A stretch of 64,000 nucleotides of DNA from Botrimarina mediterranea (GCF_007753265.1 NZ_CP036349.1:1831363-1895362); one strand, 5' to 3'. Positions 15,958 to 25,600 are shown, counted from the stretch's first letter. Notes: a model not told the origin generated them from the letters alone. Numbers and translations: made by a program.

Positions 15958-18297
15958 TCAGCGCAGCTCGTCCGGCGTGCGTTCCCACTCCAGGCCCGAC
16001 TCTTCCAGTAGGTTGCCCACCAGGGCCATCACCTTGGTGCGGGCGCGCTGGGTGTTGAGGGCCTCGGCGCCCAGCCAGCGGTCGCCGTCGCGGAGGAACT
16101 CGCGGCGGAGCTCTTCTTCGCTGCCGATCCGCTCGGCGATCCGCAGCACGTAGGCGAGCGAATGGTCGTGGTTCAACTCGGCGCCCACTTGGCCCGGCTT
16201 GAGTTCGAAGACGCCTTGCAGCAATTCGGGGCCCGCCGCCACGAGCGGTTCGGGCTGGCTCATCTGCAGCGGCACCTGCCGGCTGTTGGGGGCGATGCGG
16301 CCGATCGTCAGGTAGGCGAACGCGTCGGTCTCTTTGATGTCGTCCGAGGCGACCGGCGGGTTCTCCATCGCGGCGAAGAAGTCGGTTAGCGAACCCCCCT
16401 TATCTGACGCCTGCTTGGCAAGCTCTTCGGCCTTCTTGAGCGCCAACTCGGCGGCCTTCTGCCGCTTCCAAGCGGCGACAACCTGTTCGCGGACGTCTTC
16501 GAGCTTCGGTGTGACGCCGGGATAACGCTCGGTGACGAGCGTCAGGTAGTTGTTGCCCTCCGGATCTCGGGTCAGCAGCGGCTGGTAGAGCGGGAGTTCT
16601 TCGCTGAGGAAGGCGGTGTACCACAGCGGGATGGCGGAGTTCGTGGCGGCGTCGATCGTGAACGAACCGCCAACCGGCGTTTCGCGCAACTCCATACGCG
16701 AAGCCTGATCGACCTCAATCAGCTCGAGCTGCTCGGCCTCGGCCAGCGGCTTGAGGTCGGTGAGCTTGGAGGGAACGGCCGGCTTCTTGGCATTGGCGTT
16801 CTTCTCGTCGACACGCAGCAACTCGTCCTCGTAGGCGTAGAAGGCGTCATCGAGTTCGCGCTTGATGCGGTTCATCTTCTCGGTAATCCGCTGGACAGCG
16901 AGGTCGATCGCCAAGCGGCGGCGGATCTCTTCCTTCACCTCGTCGAGCGGCTGATAGAGATTGGTGTCGTCGGCCTCGGGGCCATCGTCAGCCGTTTCAT
17001 CGGCCTCGTCAGCGGCGCCTTCGTCAGCGGCTGGCTGCTCTTCCTCTTCTTCTTCTTCCTCAACCGCTTCGCCCGCGGCGTCGCCGCTGCGGAGGGGGTT
17101 GGCGGGCGGGGCTTCCTCGCCTTCTTCGGCGGCGGTGGCCTCTTCGCTCTCGGCATCGTCCTCAGCGGCTTCTTCAGCGGCAGGCTCGTCAGCAGCAGGC
17201 TCTTCCATTGCCGACTCCTCGTCGGTGGCCTCTTCGGCGCCCTCTTCCGAGCCTTCTTCGGTGGCGGGGGCCTCGCTAGATTCGTCGGATGGCTCGTCTG
17301 CTGTCAGGTCGTCGGACCCGAACAGGCTGTCATCGCCAAACAGCGCGCGGTCGGCTTGGATGAAGCTCTCCTTGTTCTCTTCGTAGAAAGAGGCGATCTG
17401 CTCTTCGGTGACTTCCGGTGTGACCTCTTCGACGACCGCGTTGAAATCAGCGCGGAGGACGGCCAGCTTTACCCGCTCGGGGGTCGCGAACGCCGGAACC
17501 GCGGACGGCAGCTCGACTCCAAGCACGGGTTCGGTCGTGGGAGTCCGGAGCTTGTAGAGCTCGAAGAACTCTTCCAGCTCGGCTTCGGTCGGCTCGGGCG
17601 CCTCGGCGACAAAGTCTTCCGTTTTCAGCGGCGCCGCTTCAACGACCACGCGCTCGTTGACGGTCTTCCAGTCTTCCCAACGCTCTTCGGGGAGGATCGT
17701 TTGGAAGGCGTACAAGTAGCTGCGGCGGTAGTTATTGGCGAGCATCGACTCGCGGAGCAGATCGAAGATAAAGGCGATCGTCGCCCGCTGGCCGCCGCTG
17801 AACTTCATATTCGAAAGGATGTCGCGCATCTGATTGTTGCTGACGCGGTCACGGCCCAGCGCGCGGAGGTAGTCGATGATCATCTCGTCGCTGACCACCA
17901 TGCCCGCTTCGCGGGCGCGCTCGGCGAAGATCTTCATCGCTACCACATCGCGTTCGACGCCTTCTTCTGGCGTCCGCGGGAACTCGATCGGCATCACACG
18001 CAGGCCGAGGTCCTGGACGCCATCGGCCTCGGCGTCGCGGGCGCCGAGAACGTAAACGGCTTGCTGAAAGGAGGCGAGGATGTTGCGGTGCATGACCGCT
18101 TGGTCGAGCTGCCGTTCGTTGATCTTGCCGCCGTTCCACCTAGCGACCACCTCGTTGCCGCCGCTCGGGCCGTCCGACCCCCCACCCGCGTACTGCATCA
18201 GCGGGTCGCCGATGACAAAGCTGAACATCAGCAGCACGCACAAAACGGCCATGAGGGCGCCGCTGTACTTGCTGAACGTGGTGAGGGGCGTGGCCAT
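15958..18297 (-). CDS. SurA/PpiD-like membrane-anchored chaperone with acidic insert
   Basis: A 779-residue protein. The N-terminus has one transmembrane helix (about 13-33, ALMAVLCVLLMFSFVIG) preceded by TPLTTFSKYSG, as in PpiD-type periplasmic folding factors. Then come ARWNGGKINERQLDQAV and long helical SurA_N-like segments. A strongly acidic low-complexity stretch fills about residues 325-450, rich in Glu, Asp, Ala and Ser, including a run of eight Glu. After it the helical pattern resumes and ends in a parvulin-like region (GVTPKLEDVREQVVAAWKRQKA). Prolyl isomerase activity is uncertain. The insert is unusual and the start is well defined. The divergent neighbour is topA, about 500 bases away. 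Confidence 0.7.
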   Translation of the reverse strand: MATPLTTFSKYSGALMAVLCVLLMFSFVIGDPLMQYAGGGSDGPSGGNEVVARWNGGKINERQLDQAVMHRNILASFQQAVYVLGARDAEADGVQDLGLRVMPIEFPRTPEEGVERDVVAMKIFAERAREAGMVVSDEMIIDYLRALGRDRVSNNQMRDILSNMKFSGGQRATIAFIFDLLRESMLANNYRRSYLYAFQTILPEERWEDWKTVNERVVVEAAPLKTEDFVAEAPEPTEAELEEFFELYKLRTPTTEPVLGVELPSAVPAFATPERVKLAVLRADFNAVVEEVTPEVTEEQIASFYEENKESFIQADRALFGDDSLFGSDDLTADEPSDESSEAPATEEGSEEGAEEATDEESAMEEPAADEPAAEEAAEDDAESEEATAAEEGEEAPPANPLRSGDAAGEAVEEEEEEEEQPAADEGAADEADETADDGPEADDTNLYQPLDEVKEEIRRRLAIDLAVQRITEKMNRIKRELDDAFYAYEDELLRVDEKNANAKKPAVPSKLTDLKPLAEAEQLELIEVDQASRMELRETPVGGSFTIDAATNSAIPLWYTAFLSEELPLYQPLLTRDPEGNNYLTLVTERYPGVTPKLEDVREQVVAAWKRQKAAELALKKAEELAKQASDKGGSLTDFFAAMENPPVASDDIKETDAFAYLTIGRIAPNSRQVPLQMSQPEPLVAAGPELLQGVFELKPGQVGAELNHDHSLAYVLRIAERIGSEEELRREFLRDGDRWLGAEALNTQRARTKVMALVGNLLEESGLEWERTPDELR

Positions 18298-18794
18298 CGG
18301 TAGCTAGCTCCTGGCGGCTGATTCCCCCACCCAGGGGGGCTGTGAGGCCGCGTCGTTATCTTGGTTGGTGCGTCGCATCCGGCGACGCAAGCGGCCAACG
18401 TCCGACAGCGAAGCTGGCGGCGCCGGTCTTGACAGACGTTAGGGAGTCGCCGCACCTTGCTGCGGCCTTCGGCGACAAGTGAAGCGGGGGATTGTCCGGC
18501 GTTTTCGACGTAAACGCAATCCCAGCAAGCGAGTGTCGTCGAGGAGCGAGCCAGATTTTGGCCCCTCCGCAGCGTGCTAGCCATCGTCACCGGCCCGCCA
18601 ACCGCGTAGCATTCGGCGCGATTGGCGCAGTTTTGCCGGCTGCCTTGTGGTGAGGTGTGTCGGCACAACCCGGGCAACCGGTCGTTTTTGCCAACGGCTG
18701 GGGTGACGTCGGCTTGCTGCCAGATAGACAGCCATACCGCCAAAACTCCCGCCGACTTAGCACCGCTACTTTTACTCCCGTCTACGAATCCTCA
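18298..18794. other. Divergent intergenic region upstream of topA
   Basis: A 497-base gap between two divergent genes, presumably carrying both promoters. I see no convincing sigma-70 pair, RNA gene or repeat family in it. The open frame that extends upstream of topA here has no independent support. Confidence 0.5.
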
Positions 18795-21494
18795 ATGGCC
18801 AAGAAAGCAGCCGCCGCCGGTCAGGGCAACGCCCTGGTGATCGTCGAATCGCCCGCCAAGGCGAAGACGATCGGCAAGTACCTCGGCAAGGGCTACACCG
18901 TCGAGGCCTCGGTGGGCCACGTCCGTGACCTGCCGCAGGGCGCCGCGCAGATCCCCGCTAAGTACAAAGGGGAGAAATGGGCAAGCCTGGGGGTCAACGT
19001 CGAGAAGGACTTCGAGCCTATCTACGTCGTCTCGCCCGGCAAGACCAAGCAGATCAAGCTGCTCAAGGATCAACTGAAGAAAGCGGACACGCTTTATCTG
19101 GCGACGGACGAAGACCGCGAAGGAGAGGCCATCAGCTGGCACCTCTTGGAGTTGCTCCAGCCGAAGGTGCCGGTCCATCGTCTGGTGTTCCATGAGATCA
19201 CCCAGGACGCGATCCAGGAGGCGATCCGTTCGCCCCGCAGCGTCGATACGGGCCTCGTCAAGGCACAGGAAACGCGCCGCATCCTCGACCGCCTCTACGG
19301 TTACGAGGTCTCGCCGCTGTTATGGCGCAAGGTGCGGCCGAAGCTGTCGGCGGGTCGCGTTCAGAGCGTCGCGGTGCGGTTGATCGTCGAGCGCGAGCGT
19401 GAGCGGATGCTGTTCGTCTCCTCCACGTGGTGGGACCTGCAAGCCGTCTTCACCAAGAAGAACGACGCCAAGCAGCGCCTCGAGACGACAATCGTCTCGG
19501 TCGATGGCAAGCGGCTGCCGAGTGGTAAAGACTTCGACGACCGTACCGGCGAGCTGAAGAACACGGCGATGCTGCTGCTCGACGGCCCCGCCGCCGAGAA
19601 ACTCGCCGAGAAGCTCCGCACCGGCGAGTTCCGCGTCGCCAGCGTCGAAGAGAAGCCGTACACCACGAAGCCGTACGCGCCGTTCACGACCAGCACGCTG
19701 CAGCAGGAAGCGAACCGCAAGCTCGGCTTCACCGCCCGGCGGACGATGCAGGTGGCCCAGGCCCTCTACGAGAACGGCCACATCACCTACATGCGTACCG
19801 ACTCGACGAACCTGTCGAAGCTGGCGGTCGAAGAGGCGCGGAACCTCGTCCGCAGTGAGTACGGCGAGAAGTACCTGCCCGGCGCGCCGCGCGTCTATAG
19901 CTCGAAGGTCAAGAACGCCCAAGAGGCTCACGAGGCGATCCGCCCCGCGGGCACGCCGTTCGCGGTGCCTTCGGTGCTGAAGGCGCAGCTCGGCGCCGAC
20001 GAGTTCAAGATCTTCGACCTCGTCTGGAAGCGCACCATCGCCAGCCAGATGGAAGACTCTCGCGGGCGGCGGATCGTCGTCACCATCGAGGGTGAGGGCT
20101 GCGTCTTCACCGTCAGCGGCAAGACGATCGACTTCCCGGGCTACCTCCGCGCGTACGTCGAAGGCTCCGACGACCCCGACGCCGAACTCGCGGACCAAGA
20201 GAAGGCGTTGCCGAGCGTCGAGGTAGGCGAGGCGCTCGACGTGGCGTCGATGATCGCCAAGGACCACACCACCCAGCCGCCAAGCCGGTTCAGCGAAGCG
20301 GCGCTGACCAAGGCGCTCGAAGAGAAGGGCATCGGCCGGCCGAGCACCTACGCGTCGATCATCGATACGATCCTCGCACGGAACTACGTCTTCAAGAAGG
20401 GCGGCGCGCTGGTGCCGACCTGGGTCGCGTTCTCGGTCGTGAAGCTTCTCGAAGACCACCTCACGGGCCTCGTGGACTATCAGTTCACCGCCCAGATGGA
20501 GGACGACCTCGACGCCATCAGCCGCGGCGAGCGCGACAACCTCGACTACCTCAAGAACTTCTACTTCGGCAACGGCAAGCCGGGCCTCAAGCGGCAACTC
20601 GAGAACAAGGTTGAAGAGATCGACGCCCGCTCGATCAGCCGCATCTCGCTTGGCAAGGCCGACGACGGCGAAGAGGTCTTCGTGCGCGTCGGCCGCTACT
20701 CGCCGTTCGTCGAGAAGGGCGAGCAGACCGCCTCGCTGCCAGATGAACTGCCTCCCGATGAGGTAAAGCTCTCGTACGCGCTCGACCTGTTGTCGCAGGC
20801 CGAGAAGGCCGAGGAGCCGCTGGGCTACGACCCCGAGACCGGCAAACCCGTCTATCTGAAGATCGGCCGCTTCGGGCCCTACGTCATGCGGGGCACTCCC
20901 GAGGACGAAGAGAAGCCCAAGAACGCCTCGCTGATGAAGGGGATGGCTCCCGAGGACGTGGACTTCGAGACGGCGCTGAAGTTGCTGTCGCTGCCGCGCG
21001 AGTTGGGCGTCCACCCGACGCTGGAAGGCAAGATCGAGGCGTTCAACGGCCGCTACGGACCGTACGTGAAGTGCGGAAGCGAGACGCGTTCGCTACCGAG
21101 CGACATCTCACCGCTCGACGTGTCGCTCGAACAAGCGATCGAGTTGCTCAACCAGCCGAAGCAACGGGGCAGGGGGGCCGCGAAGCCGCCGCTGCGGGTC
21201 TTCGAGGAGAAGTCGCCCGTCACGGAGGGAGTCGTCCAGATCATGGACGGCCGCTACGGCCCGTACGTCACCGACGGTGAATCGAACGCCTCGCTCCCCA
21301 AGGCACAGAGCCCTGAGGAACTGACCTTCGCCGCAGCGCTCGAGCTGCTCGCCGCCCGCGCGGCCGCCGGCGGGTCGAAGAAAAAGAAGCCCGCCAAGAA
21401 GAAGACCACCAAGAAGGCGGCGACAAAGAAATCGACTGCCAAGAAGAAGACCACCAAGGGCACGACCAAGCGCGCCCCGAAGAAGGCCGACTGA
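18795..21494 (+). CDS. topA: DNA topoisomerase I (type IA)
   Basis: An 899-residue enzyme that relaxes negative supercoils by transient single-strand cleavage. The Toprim domain begins LVIVESPAKAKTIGKYLG and holds the Mg-binding DEDREGEA. The active site is YMRTDSTNLS with Tyr332 as the nucleophile. SAGRVQSVAVRLIVERE and RPSTYASII are further family motifs. The C-terminus lacks Cys4 zinc ribbons and instead has four RYSPFV/RFGPYV/RYGPYV repeat units (Topo_C_Rpt type), ending in a Lys-rich tail of about 35 residues that resembles histone-like tails. The start at 18795 precedes the Toprim motif by about 13 residues. The stop overlaps the next start (TGATG), indicating translational coupling. 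Confidence 0.95.
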   Translation: MAKKAAAAGQGNALVIVESPAKAKTIGKYLGKGYTVEASVGHVRDLPQGAAQIPAKYKGEKWASLGVNVEKDFEPIYVVSPGKTKQIKLLKDQLKKADTLYLATDEDREGEAISWHLLELLQPKVPVHRLVFHEITQDAIQEAIRSPRSVDTGLVKAQETRRILDRLYGYEVSPLLWRKVRPKLSAGRVQSVAVRLIVERERERMLFVSSTWWDLQAVFTKKNDAKQRLETTIVSVDGKRLPSGKDFDDRTGELKNTAMLLLDGPAAEKLAEKLRTGEFRVASVEEKPYTTKPYAPFTTSTLQQEANRKLGFTARRTMQVAQALYENGHITYMRTDSTNLSKLAVEEARNLVRSEYGEKYLPGAPRVYSSKVKNAQEAHEAIRPAGTPFAVPSVLKAQLGADEFKIFDLVWKRTIASQMEDSRGRRIVVTIEGEGCVFTVSGKTIDFPGYLRAYVEGSDDPDAELADQEKALPSVEVGEALDVASMIAKDHTTQPPSRFSEAALTKALEEKGIGRPSTYASIIDTILARNYVFKKGGALVPTWVAFSVVKLLEDHLTGLVDYQFTAQMEDDLDAISRGERDNLDYLKNFYFGNGKPGLKRQLENKVEEIDARSISRISLGKADDGEEVFVRVGRYSPFVEKGEQTASLPDELPPDEVKLSYALDLLSQAEKAEEPLGYDPETGKPVYLKIGRFGPYVMRGTPEDEEKPKNASLMKGMAPEDVDFETALKLLSLPRELGVHPTLEGKIEAFNGRYGPYVKCGSETRSLPSDISPLDVSLEQAIELLNQPKQRGRGAAKPPLRVFEEKSPVTEGVVQIMDGRYGPYVTDGESNASLPKAQSPEELTFAAALELLAARAAAGGSKKKKPAKKKTTKKAATKKSTAKKKTTKGTTKRAPKKAD

Positions 21495-22171
21495 TGTTCG
21501 CGATCGAGCCGGGGAAGGACTACGCGGTCATCACCGGGGACGTGATCGCTTCGTCGGACCTCGAGGCCGCGCGGCGCAAAGAACTGCCGGCGACGATCGA
21601 GTCGATCGCCGCGACGCTGACCGACTGGCTCCGCGCCGATCAGGTCTCGCCGATAGCCATCTTCGGCGGCGACTCGTGGCAACTGCTACTCGCTAAACCG
21701 GCTGACGCTTTACGCGCGGCGCTGTTTATGCGGGCGTCGCTGTTAGCGTCGCCCTTAGAGATCGACACACGCCTAGCGATCGCCATCGGCGGCATCGATT
21801 TCGTTCCCGAGGCGGGCATCGAACAGGCCGACGGCGAAGCCCTGCGGATGTCGGGCCGGCTGCTTAGCGAGTTATCCGGCCGGTCGGTCTCAATGGGCTT
21901 CGAGTGCCACGACCCGTCGCTGTCACGGCACTGGGACCTCGTGGCATGTCTGATTGACGCCCTCGTCCGCACCAACTGGACCCCCAACCGCGCCCGCGCC
22001 GTTAGCGGCGCCCTGCGAGGCCTCACCGGCGTCCAGATCGGCGAGCTCTGGTCCACCCCGATTACGAAGCAAACCGCCGGCCGCCACCTCACCGAAGGCG
22101 CCTGGGAGGCTCTCGAACGTGCGGTGACGGAATACGAAGCCGCCTTCAGCCAGTCAGCGCCAGAAGGCTGA
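21494..22171 (+). CDS. SatD-family-like protein
   Basis: A 225-residue soluble protein. The start overlaps the topA stop by one base. The N-terminus AVITGDVIASSDLEAARRKEL followed by IAIFGGDSWQLLL and RLAIAIGGIDFV resembles the SatD family, which has a nucleotidyl-cyclase-like fold pattern but unknown biochemistry. The C-terminal third is helical with a possible helix-turn-helix-like segment (GVQIGELWSTPITKQTAGRHL). The next gene encodes a DUF3307-like membrane protein, a partnership known for SatD proteins, which supports the call. Why it is coupled to topA is unclear. Confidence 0.6.
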   Translation: MFAIEPGKDYAVITGDVIASSDLEAARRKELPATIESIAATLTDWLRADQVSPIAIFGGDSWQLLLAKPADALRAALFMRASLLASPLEIDTRLAIAIGGIDFVPEAGIEQADGEALRMSGRLLSELSGRSVSMGFECHDPSLSRHWDLVACLIDALVRTNWTPNRARAVSGALRGLTGVQIGELWSTPITKQTAGRHLTEGAWEALERAVTEYEAAFSQSAPEG

Positions 22172-22249
22172 CACCGTCAAAGTAAGCGCCCCAGCGCTTA
22201 CTTCAACAAAGTAAGCGCCATAGCGCTTACCGTCAGGCTGCCAATTATC

Positions 22250-22274
22250 AGCCGCGGGGCCTTAGCCCCCGGTT
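22250..22274. repeat. Dispersed 25-bp hairpin unit, copy 3
   Basis: Same sequence as at 11461-11485. Just upstream (about 22178-22231) is a small tandem/inverted unit AAGTAAGCGCC(A/C)(T/C)AGCGCTTAC seen twice. Confidence 0.85.
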
Positions 22275-22336
22275 CGCCTGCTATCGTGCGTCGCTGAAAG
22301 CAAACGTTTCGATCGACCGACGCCCCCAGCAGAGCC

Positions 22337-22741
22337 ATGAACGCACAAACGCTGGTAATCGCGGCCGTCTTTCTTCTCGGCGCGTGGCTAACAACGTCCC
22401 CCGCCGGCCGCTTCGTCGCGCGGGTGTTGCGGCGTAAGACCGAGCAAATAGAACAACTCCCCACCGCCGACGGCGTCCTCCGCCAAGAGCAGCGCGGCTT
22501 CGTTGACGGCGGGGCCGTGATCGGCTGCCTGGAGCGGCTCTTGATCTATCTCTTCGTGATGAGCGACCAAGCCGGCGCGGTGGGCTTTCTGATCGCCGCC
22601 AAGAGCGTGTTCCGCTTCGGCGAGTTGAGCCAGCAACAGCACCGCCTCGAAGCGGAGTACATCACGATCGGCACGCTGCTGAGTTTCGTGGTCGGCTTCG
22701 CTATCGCGATGGCGGCGCGGCATCTAATGCTGTCGATCTGA
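22337..22741 (+). CDS. DUF3307-like small membrane protein
   Basis: A 134-residue protein with an N-terminal hydrophobic helix (about 3-20), a charged middle and two C-terminal helices. The segment GCLERLLIYLFVMSDQAGAVGF followed by LIAAKSVFRFGEL and AEYITIGTLLSFVVGFAIA is like the C-terminal half of DUF3307 membrane proteins; the usual N-terminal half is absent or reduced. It lies 165 bases after the SatD-like gene on the same strand, across a repeat. It is probably a membrane partner of that protein; molecular role unknown. Confidence 0.6.
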   Translation: MNAQTLVIAAVFLLGAWLTTSPAGRFVARVLRRKTEQIEQLPTADGVLRQEQRGFVDGGAVIGCLERLLIYLFVMSDQAGAVGFLIAAKSVFRFGELSQQQHRLEAEYITIGTLLSFVVGFAIAMAARHLMLSI

Positions 22742-22752
22742 CTCGCGCGATT

Positions 22753-22840
22753 TGTAGGAGGCGTCTCCAGACGCCGACTACGGTGTCTTGGCCGCATCCG
22801 GCATGGTGCGCGAAATCGGCGTCGGAGACGCCTCCTACAA
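22753..22840. repeat. Palindrome, TGTAGGAGGCGTCTCC family
   Basis: The arms TGTAGGAGGCGTCTCCAGACG and the complement of TTGTAGGAGGCGTCTCCGAC enclose a loop of about 45 bases. A second copy is at 50153-50238. Confidence 0.85.
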
Positions 22841-22900
22841 CAGTCATCGAAATCGCTTATCCTCATCACGGGTTTCTTTCCTTCGACGAGCGAGAACGCG

Positions 22901-23398
22901 ATGAACGCCATTCAAGCGATCCAGGCCGCGGCGGCTTCGAGTGACCGGGTCCTCAAGTCTTACGTTGGCGACCTCACCGACGCCGAGCTGCTCGAGCGTC
23001 CGCACGCCGAATGCAACTGCATCGCGTGGCAGTTGGGGCATCTCGTGGTCTCTCAGTGGGGCCTGCTCAAGATGCTCAAGCCCGACGTCGTGCCGCCCGA
23101 ACTCCCCGCCGGATTTGCGGAGAAGCACGCACGCGACAATACGGACCGCAACAACCCGGAAGGCTTCTGGACTAAGGACGAGTACCTCGCGCTGTACGAC
23201 GCCGCCCGTACCGCGACGATCGAAGTGCTCGGTGGCATCAGCGAAGCCGACCTCGACGCGCCGAACCCCTTCGAGCGCTTCCGAGAAGTCTTCCCAACGG
23301 TTGGCTCGATGTACCTGCTCGCCGCAACGCACCCAATGATGCACGCCGGGCAGTTCGTCCCCGTGCGGCGTGAGTTGGGTAAGCCCGTGGTGATCTAA
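22901..23398 (+). CDS. DinB-fold metal-binding protein
   Basis: A 165-residue four-helix-bundle type protein of the DinB/YfiT superfamily. The three metal-binding His are visible: His47 in WQLGHLVVSQ, and His144 and His148 in AATHPMMHAGQ. Such proteins act as thiol-dependent transferases or hydrolases, and many are uncharacterised. The start ATG at 22901 follows a purine-poor leader. It is flanked by palindromes and is probably a single-gene unit. Substrate unknown. Confidence 0.85.
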   Translation: MNAIQAIQAAAASSDRVLKSYVGDLTDAELLERPHAECNCIAWQLGHLVVSQWGLLKMLKPDVVPPELPAGFAEKHARDNTDRNNPEGFWTKDEYLALYDAARTATIEVLGGISEADLDAPNPFERFREVFPTVGSMYLLAATHPMMHAGQFVPVRRELGKPVVI

Positions 23399-23631
23399 GC
23401 GATAGACTCCCCTGCGGCGGAATGCCACGGCGATTGGGCATCCTCCAAACTGCTCTTGGTGGTTAAACTTGCCGATGAAGAGAGTTAGAGAGTCATAAGT
23501 CCAGAAGCGGGCGTCGTTGCGACGCTAGCAGGGGCGTCGCCGCAGACCGGCGCGGCGCCGAGCCCCTCCGATCGCCCCGGTCCTATCCCACCGCGTCGAT
23601 CAACACCGCGCCGATCCCACAGGAGAGCAGC

Positions 23632-25227
23632 ATGCCCTACAACATCAACCTCGACAGCTACGGCATCCACAACGTCAAGGTCCTGCGGAACCTGTCGGCG
23701 GCGGAACTCTACGAGCACGCCGTGAAGCACGATGGCGCCCAGATCGCCGCCAGCGGCGCGTTGTGCGTCTACTCGGGCGACAAGAAGGGTCGCAGCCCGC
23801 TCGACAAGCGGATCGTCGACGAAACCACCAGCCGCGACGACGTGTGGTGGGGCTCGGTCAATATCCCGCTCTCGACCAGCTCGTTTCAGAAGAACCGCGC
23901 GCGGGCGATCGACTACCTCAATCGCTGCGACCGGGTTTACGTGATCGACGCGTTCGCCGGCTGGAGCGCGAAGGACCGCATCAAGGTGCGGGTAATCTGC
24001 TCGCGGCCGTACCACGCGTTGTTCATGAACAACATGCTGATCCGGCCATCGGCGCAAGAAGCCAACCAGTTCGGCGAGCCCGACTACGTCATCTTCAACG
24101 CCGGCCAGCAGCCGGCCGACACGTCGGTCGACGGCGTCGAAACGACGACCAGCGTCGCGCTCAACTTCGCGCTCGGCGAGTTCGTGATCCTCGGATCGGA
24201 ATACGCCGGCGAGATGAAGAAGGGCGTCTTCACGATCATGAACTATCTGTTGCCGAAGAAGGGCGTCCTTTCGATGCACTGCTCGGCGAACGAAGGCAAG
24301 AAGGGCGACGTGTCGCTCTTCTTCGGCCTGTCGGGCACCGGCAAGACGACCCTCTCGGCCGACCCGCACCGCGACCTCATCGGCGATGACGAGCACGGCT
24401 GGGGCGAAGACGGCGTCTTCAATATCGAAGGCGGCTGCTACGCCAAGTGCATCGACCTCTCGGCGAAGAGCGAGCCGGAGATCTACGGCGCCATCCGCTT
24501 CGGCACCGTGCTCGAGAACACAGTGCTCGACCCGGCGACGCGCGTCGTCGACTTTCACGACAGCTCGTTGACGGAGAACACCCGTGCGAGCTACCCGATC
24601 GAGTACATCCCGCACGCTCAGATCCCGTGCCGCGGCCGGCACCCGCGGAACATCATCTTCCTGACGTGCGACGCGTTCGGCGTGCTGCCACCGGTGAGCC
24701 TGCTCTCGCCCGAGCAGGCGATGTACCACTTCATCAGCGGCTACACGGCGAAGGTCGCCGGCACCGAGGTGGGCGTCACCGAGCCGAAGCCGAACTTCTC
24801 GGCCTGCTTCGGCGCGCCGTTCCTTGTGTGGCACCCGACGGTTTACGCCGAGCTGTTGGCGAAGAAGATGCGTGAGCACGACGTGAAGGCCTACCTCGTC
24901 AACACCGGCTGGAGCGGCGGGTCGTACGGCGTCGGTTCGCGGATGAGCCTCGGCTATACCCGGGCGATCATCAACGCCATCCACGACGGCACGCTCGCGG
25001 GCGCGCCGACCGAGGTCGATCCCTTCTTCGGGCTCTCGGTGCCGACCGAGTGCACGCACGTGCCGGCGGAGATTCTGGTGCCACGCAACTCTTGGGCCGA
25101 CGGCGCCGCTTACGACGAAACGGCCCAGAAACTCGCGGGATTGTTCGTGAACAACTTCCGCAAGTACGAAGACGTCGCTTCGCCAGAAATCGTCGCGGCC
25201 GGGCCTTTTGTTGGCGCCGCGGTGTAG
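23632..25227 (+). CDS. pckA: Phosphoenolpyruvate carboxykinase (ATP)
   Basis: A 531-residue enzyme converting oxaloacetate and ATP to PEP, CO2 and ADP, the first committed step of gluconeogenesis. The P-loop is GLSGTGKT (232-239), followed by the metal-binding GDDEHGW and NIEGGCYAKCIDLS. RSPLDKR supplies the oxaloacetate-binding Arg, and NTGWSGGSYGVGSRMSL is the adenine-loop region. Length is typical. A good ribosome-binding site (AGGAGAG) lies about 8 bases before the ATG. It is followed by a nested palindrome that may end the transcript. No regulatory site was recognised. Confidence 0.96.
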   Translation: MPYNINLDSYGIHNVKVLRNLSAAELYEHAVKHDGAQIAASGALCVYSGDKKGRSPLDKRIVDETTSRDDVWWGSVNIPLSTSSFQKNRARAIDYLNRCDRVYVIDAFAGWSAKDRIKVRVICSRPYHALFMNNMLIRPSAQEANQFGEPDYVIFNAGQQPADTSVDGVETTTSVALNFALGEFVILGSEYAGEMKKGVFTIMNYLLPKKGVLSMHCSANEGKKGDVSLFFGLSGTGKTTLSADPHRDLIGDDEHGWGEDGVFNIEGGCYAKCIDLSAKSEPEIYGAIRFGTVLENTVLDPATRVVDFHDSSLTENTRASYPIEYIPHAQIPCRGRHPRNIIFLTCDAFGVLPPVSLLSPEQAMYHFISGYTAKVAGTEVGVTEPKPNFSACFGAPFLVWHPTVYAELLAKKMREHDVKAYLVNTGWSGGSYGVGSRMSLGYTRAIINAIHDGTLAGAPTEVDPFFGLSVPTECTHVPAEILVPRNSWADGAAYDETAQKLAGLFVNNFRKYEDVASPEIVAAGPFVGAAV

Positions 25228-25600
25228 GGATTTGCTAGACTGCGACGAGACAGCCGCGGGGTCGCGGCGGTCGCGGAGTACGGTGGGGATTCTTTTCAAT
25301 AACGGCCGACAGCCATCCGCGGGGTCTCGCGAACCCCTACGATCCTGTCGGAGACACCGATCACCATCCCCCAGTCTCCGCGCCCGCCGCGCGCCCCGCG
25401 GCTTCTTTCTTGGCCTACTCTGTAGGTCTCGCGCGGAGACGCAGAGTCGTAAGGCCTCACGCAAAGGCGCGAAGTCGGAAAGGCCTCCGCTCGTGAATCC
25501 TTCGCGGCTTTGCGCCTTTGCGTGAGGCCCGAAAACTCTGCGTCTCCGCGTCTCTGCGCGTGACTAAACGACAGCCCGCCGGCGTGTTACGCTGCGTCGC
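25228..25600. other. Spacer with two-layer nested palindrome
   Basis: No gene. The second half (25426-25563) is the nested palindrome; the first half is GC-rich with no motif I recognise. Confidence 0.65.
25426..25563. repeat. Two-layer nested palindrome (GACGCAGAG outside, CACGCAAAGG inside)
   Basis: The outer arms read GTCTCGCGCGGAGACGCAGA and the matching complement at the right end. The inner arms are GCCTCACGCAAAGGCGCGAA and TTTGCGCCTTTGCGTGAGGC. Same architecture as 15321-15501 and 48061-48211. Confidence 0.85.

Noticed and set aside
18298-18794. TTGACA near 18430 as a promoter for topA
   Set aside because: No acceptable -10 element at 16-18 bases spacing; single hexamer matches are expected by chance.
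19320-21014. Minus-strand open frame of 564 codons opposite topA
   Set aside because: Shadow of topA caused by high GC in codon position three; no motif.
23485-25464. Minus-strand open frame of 659 codons opposite pckA
   Set aside because: Antisense to a complete, motif-rich pckA; composition of a shadow frame.
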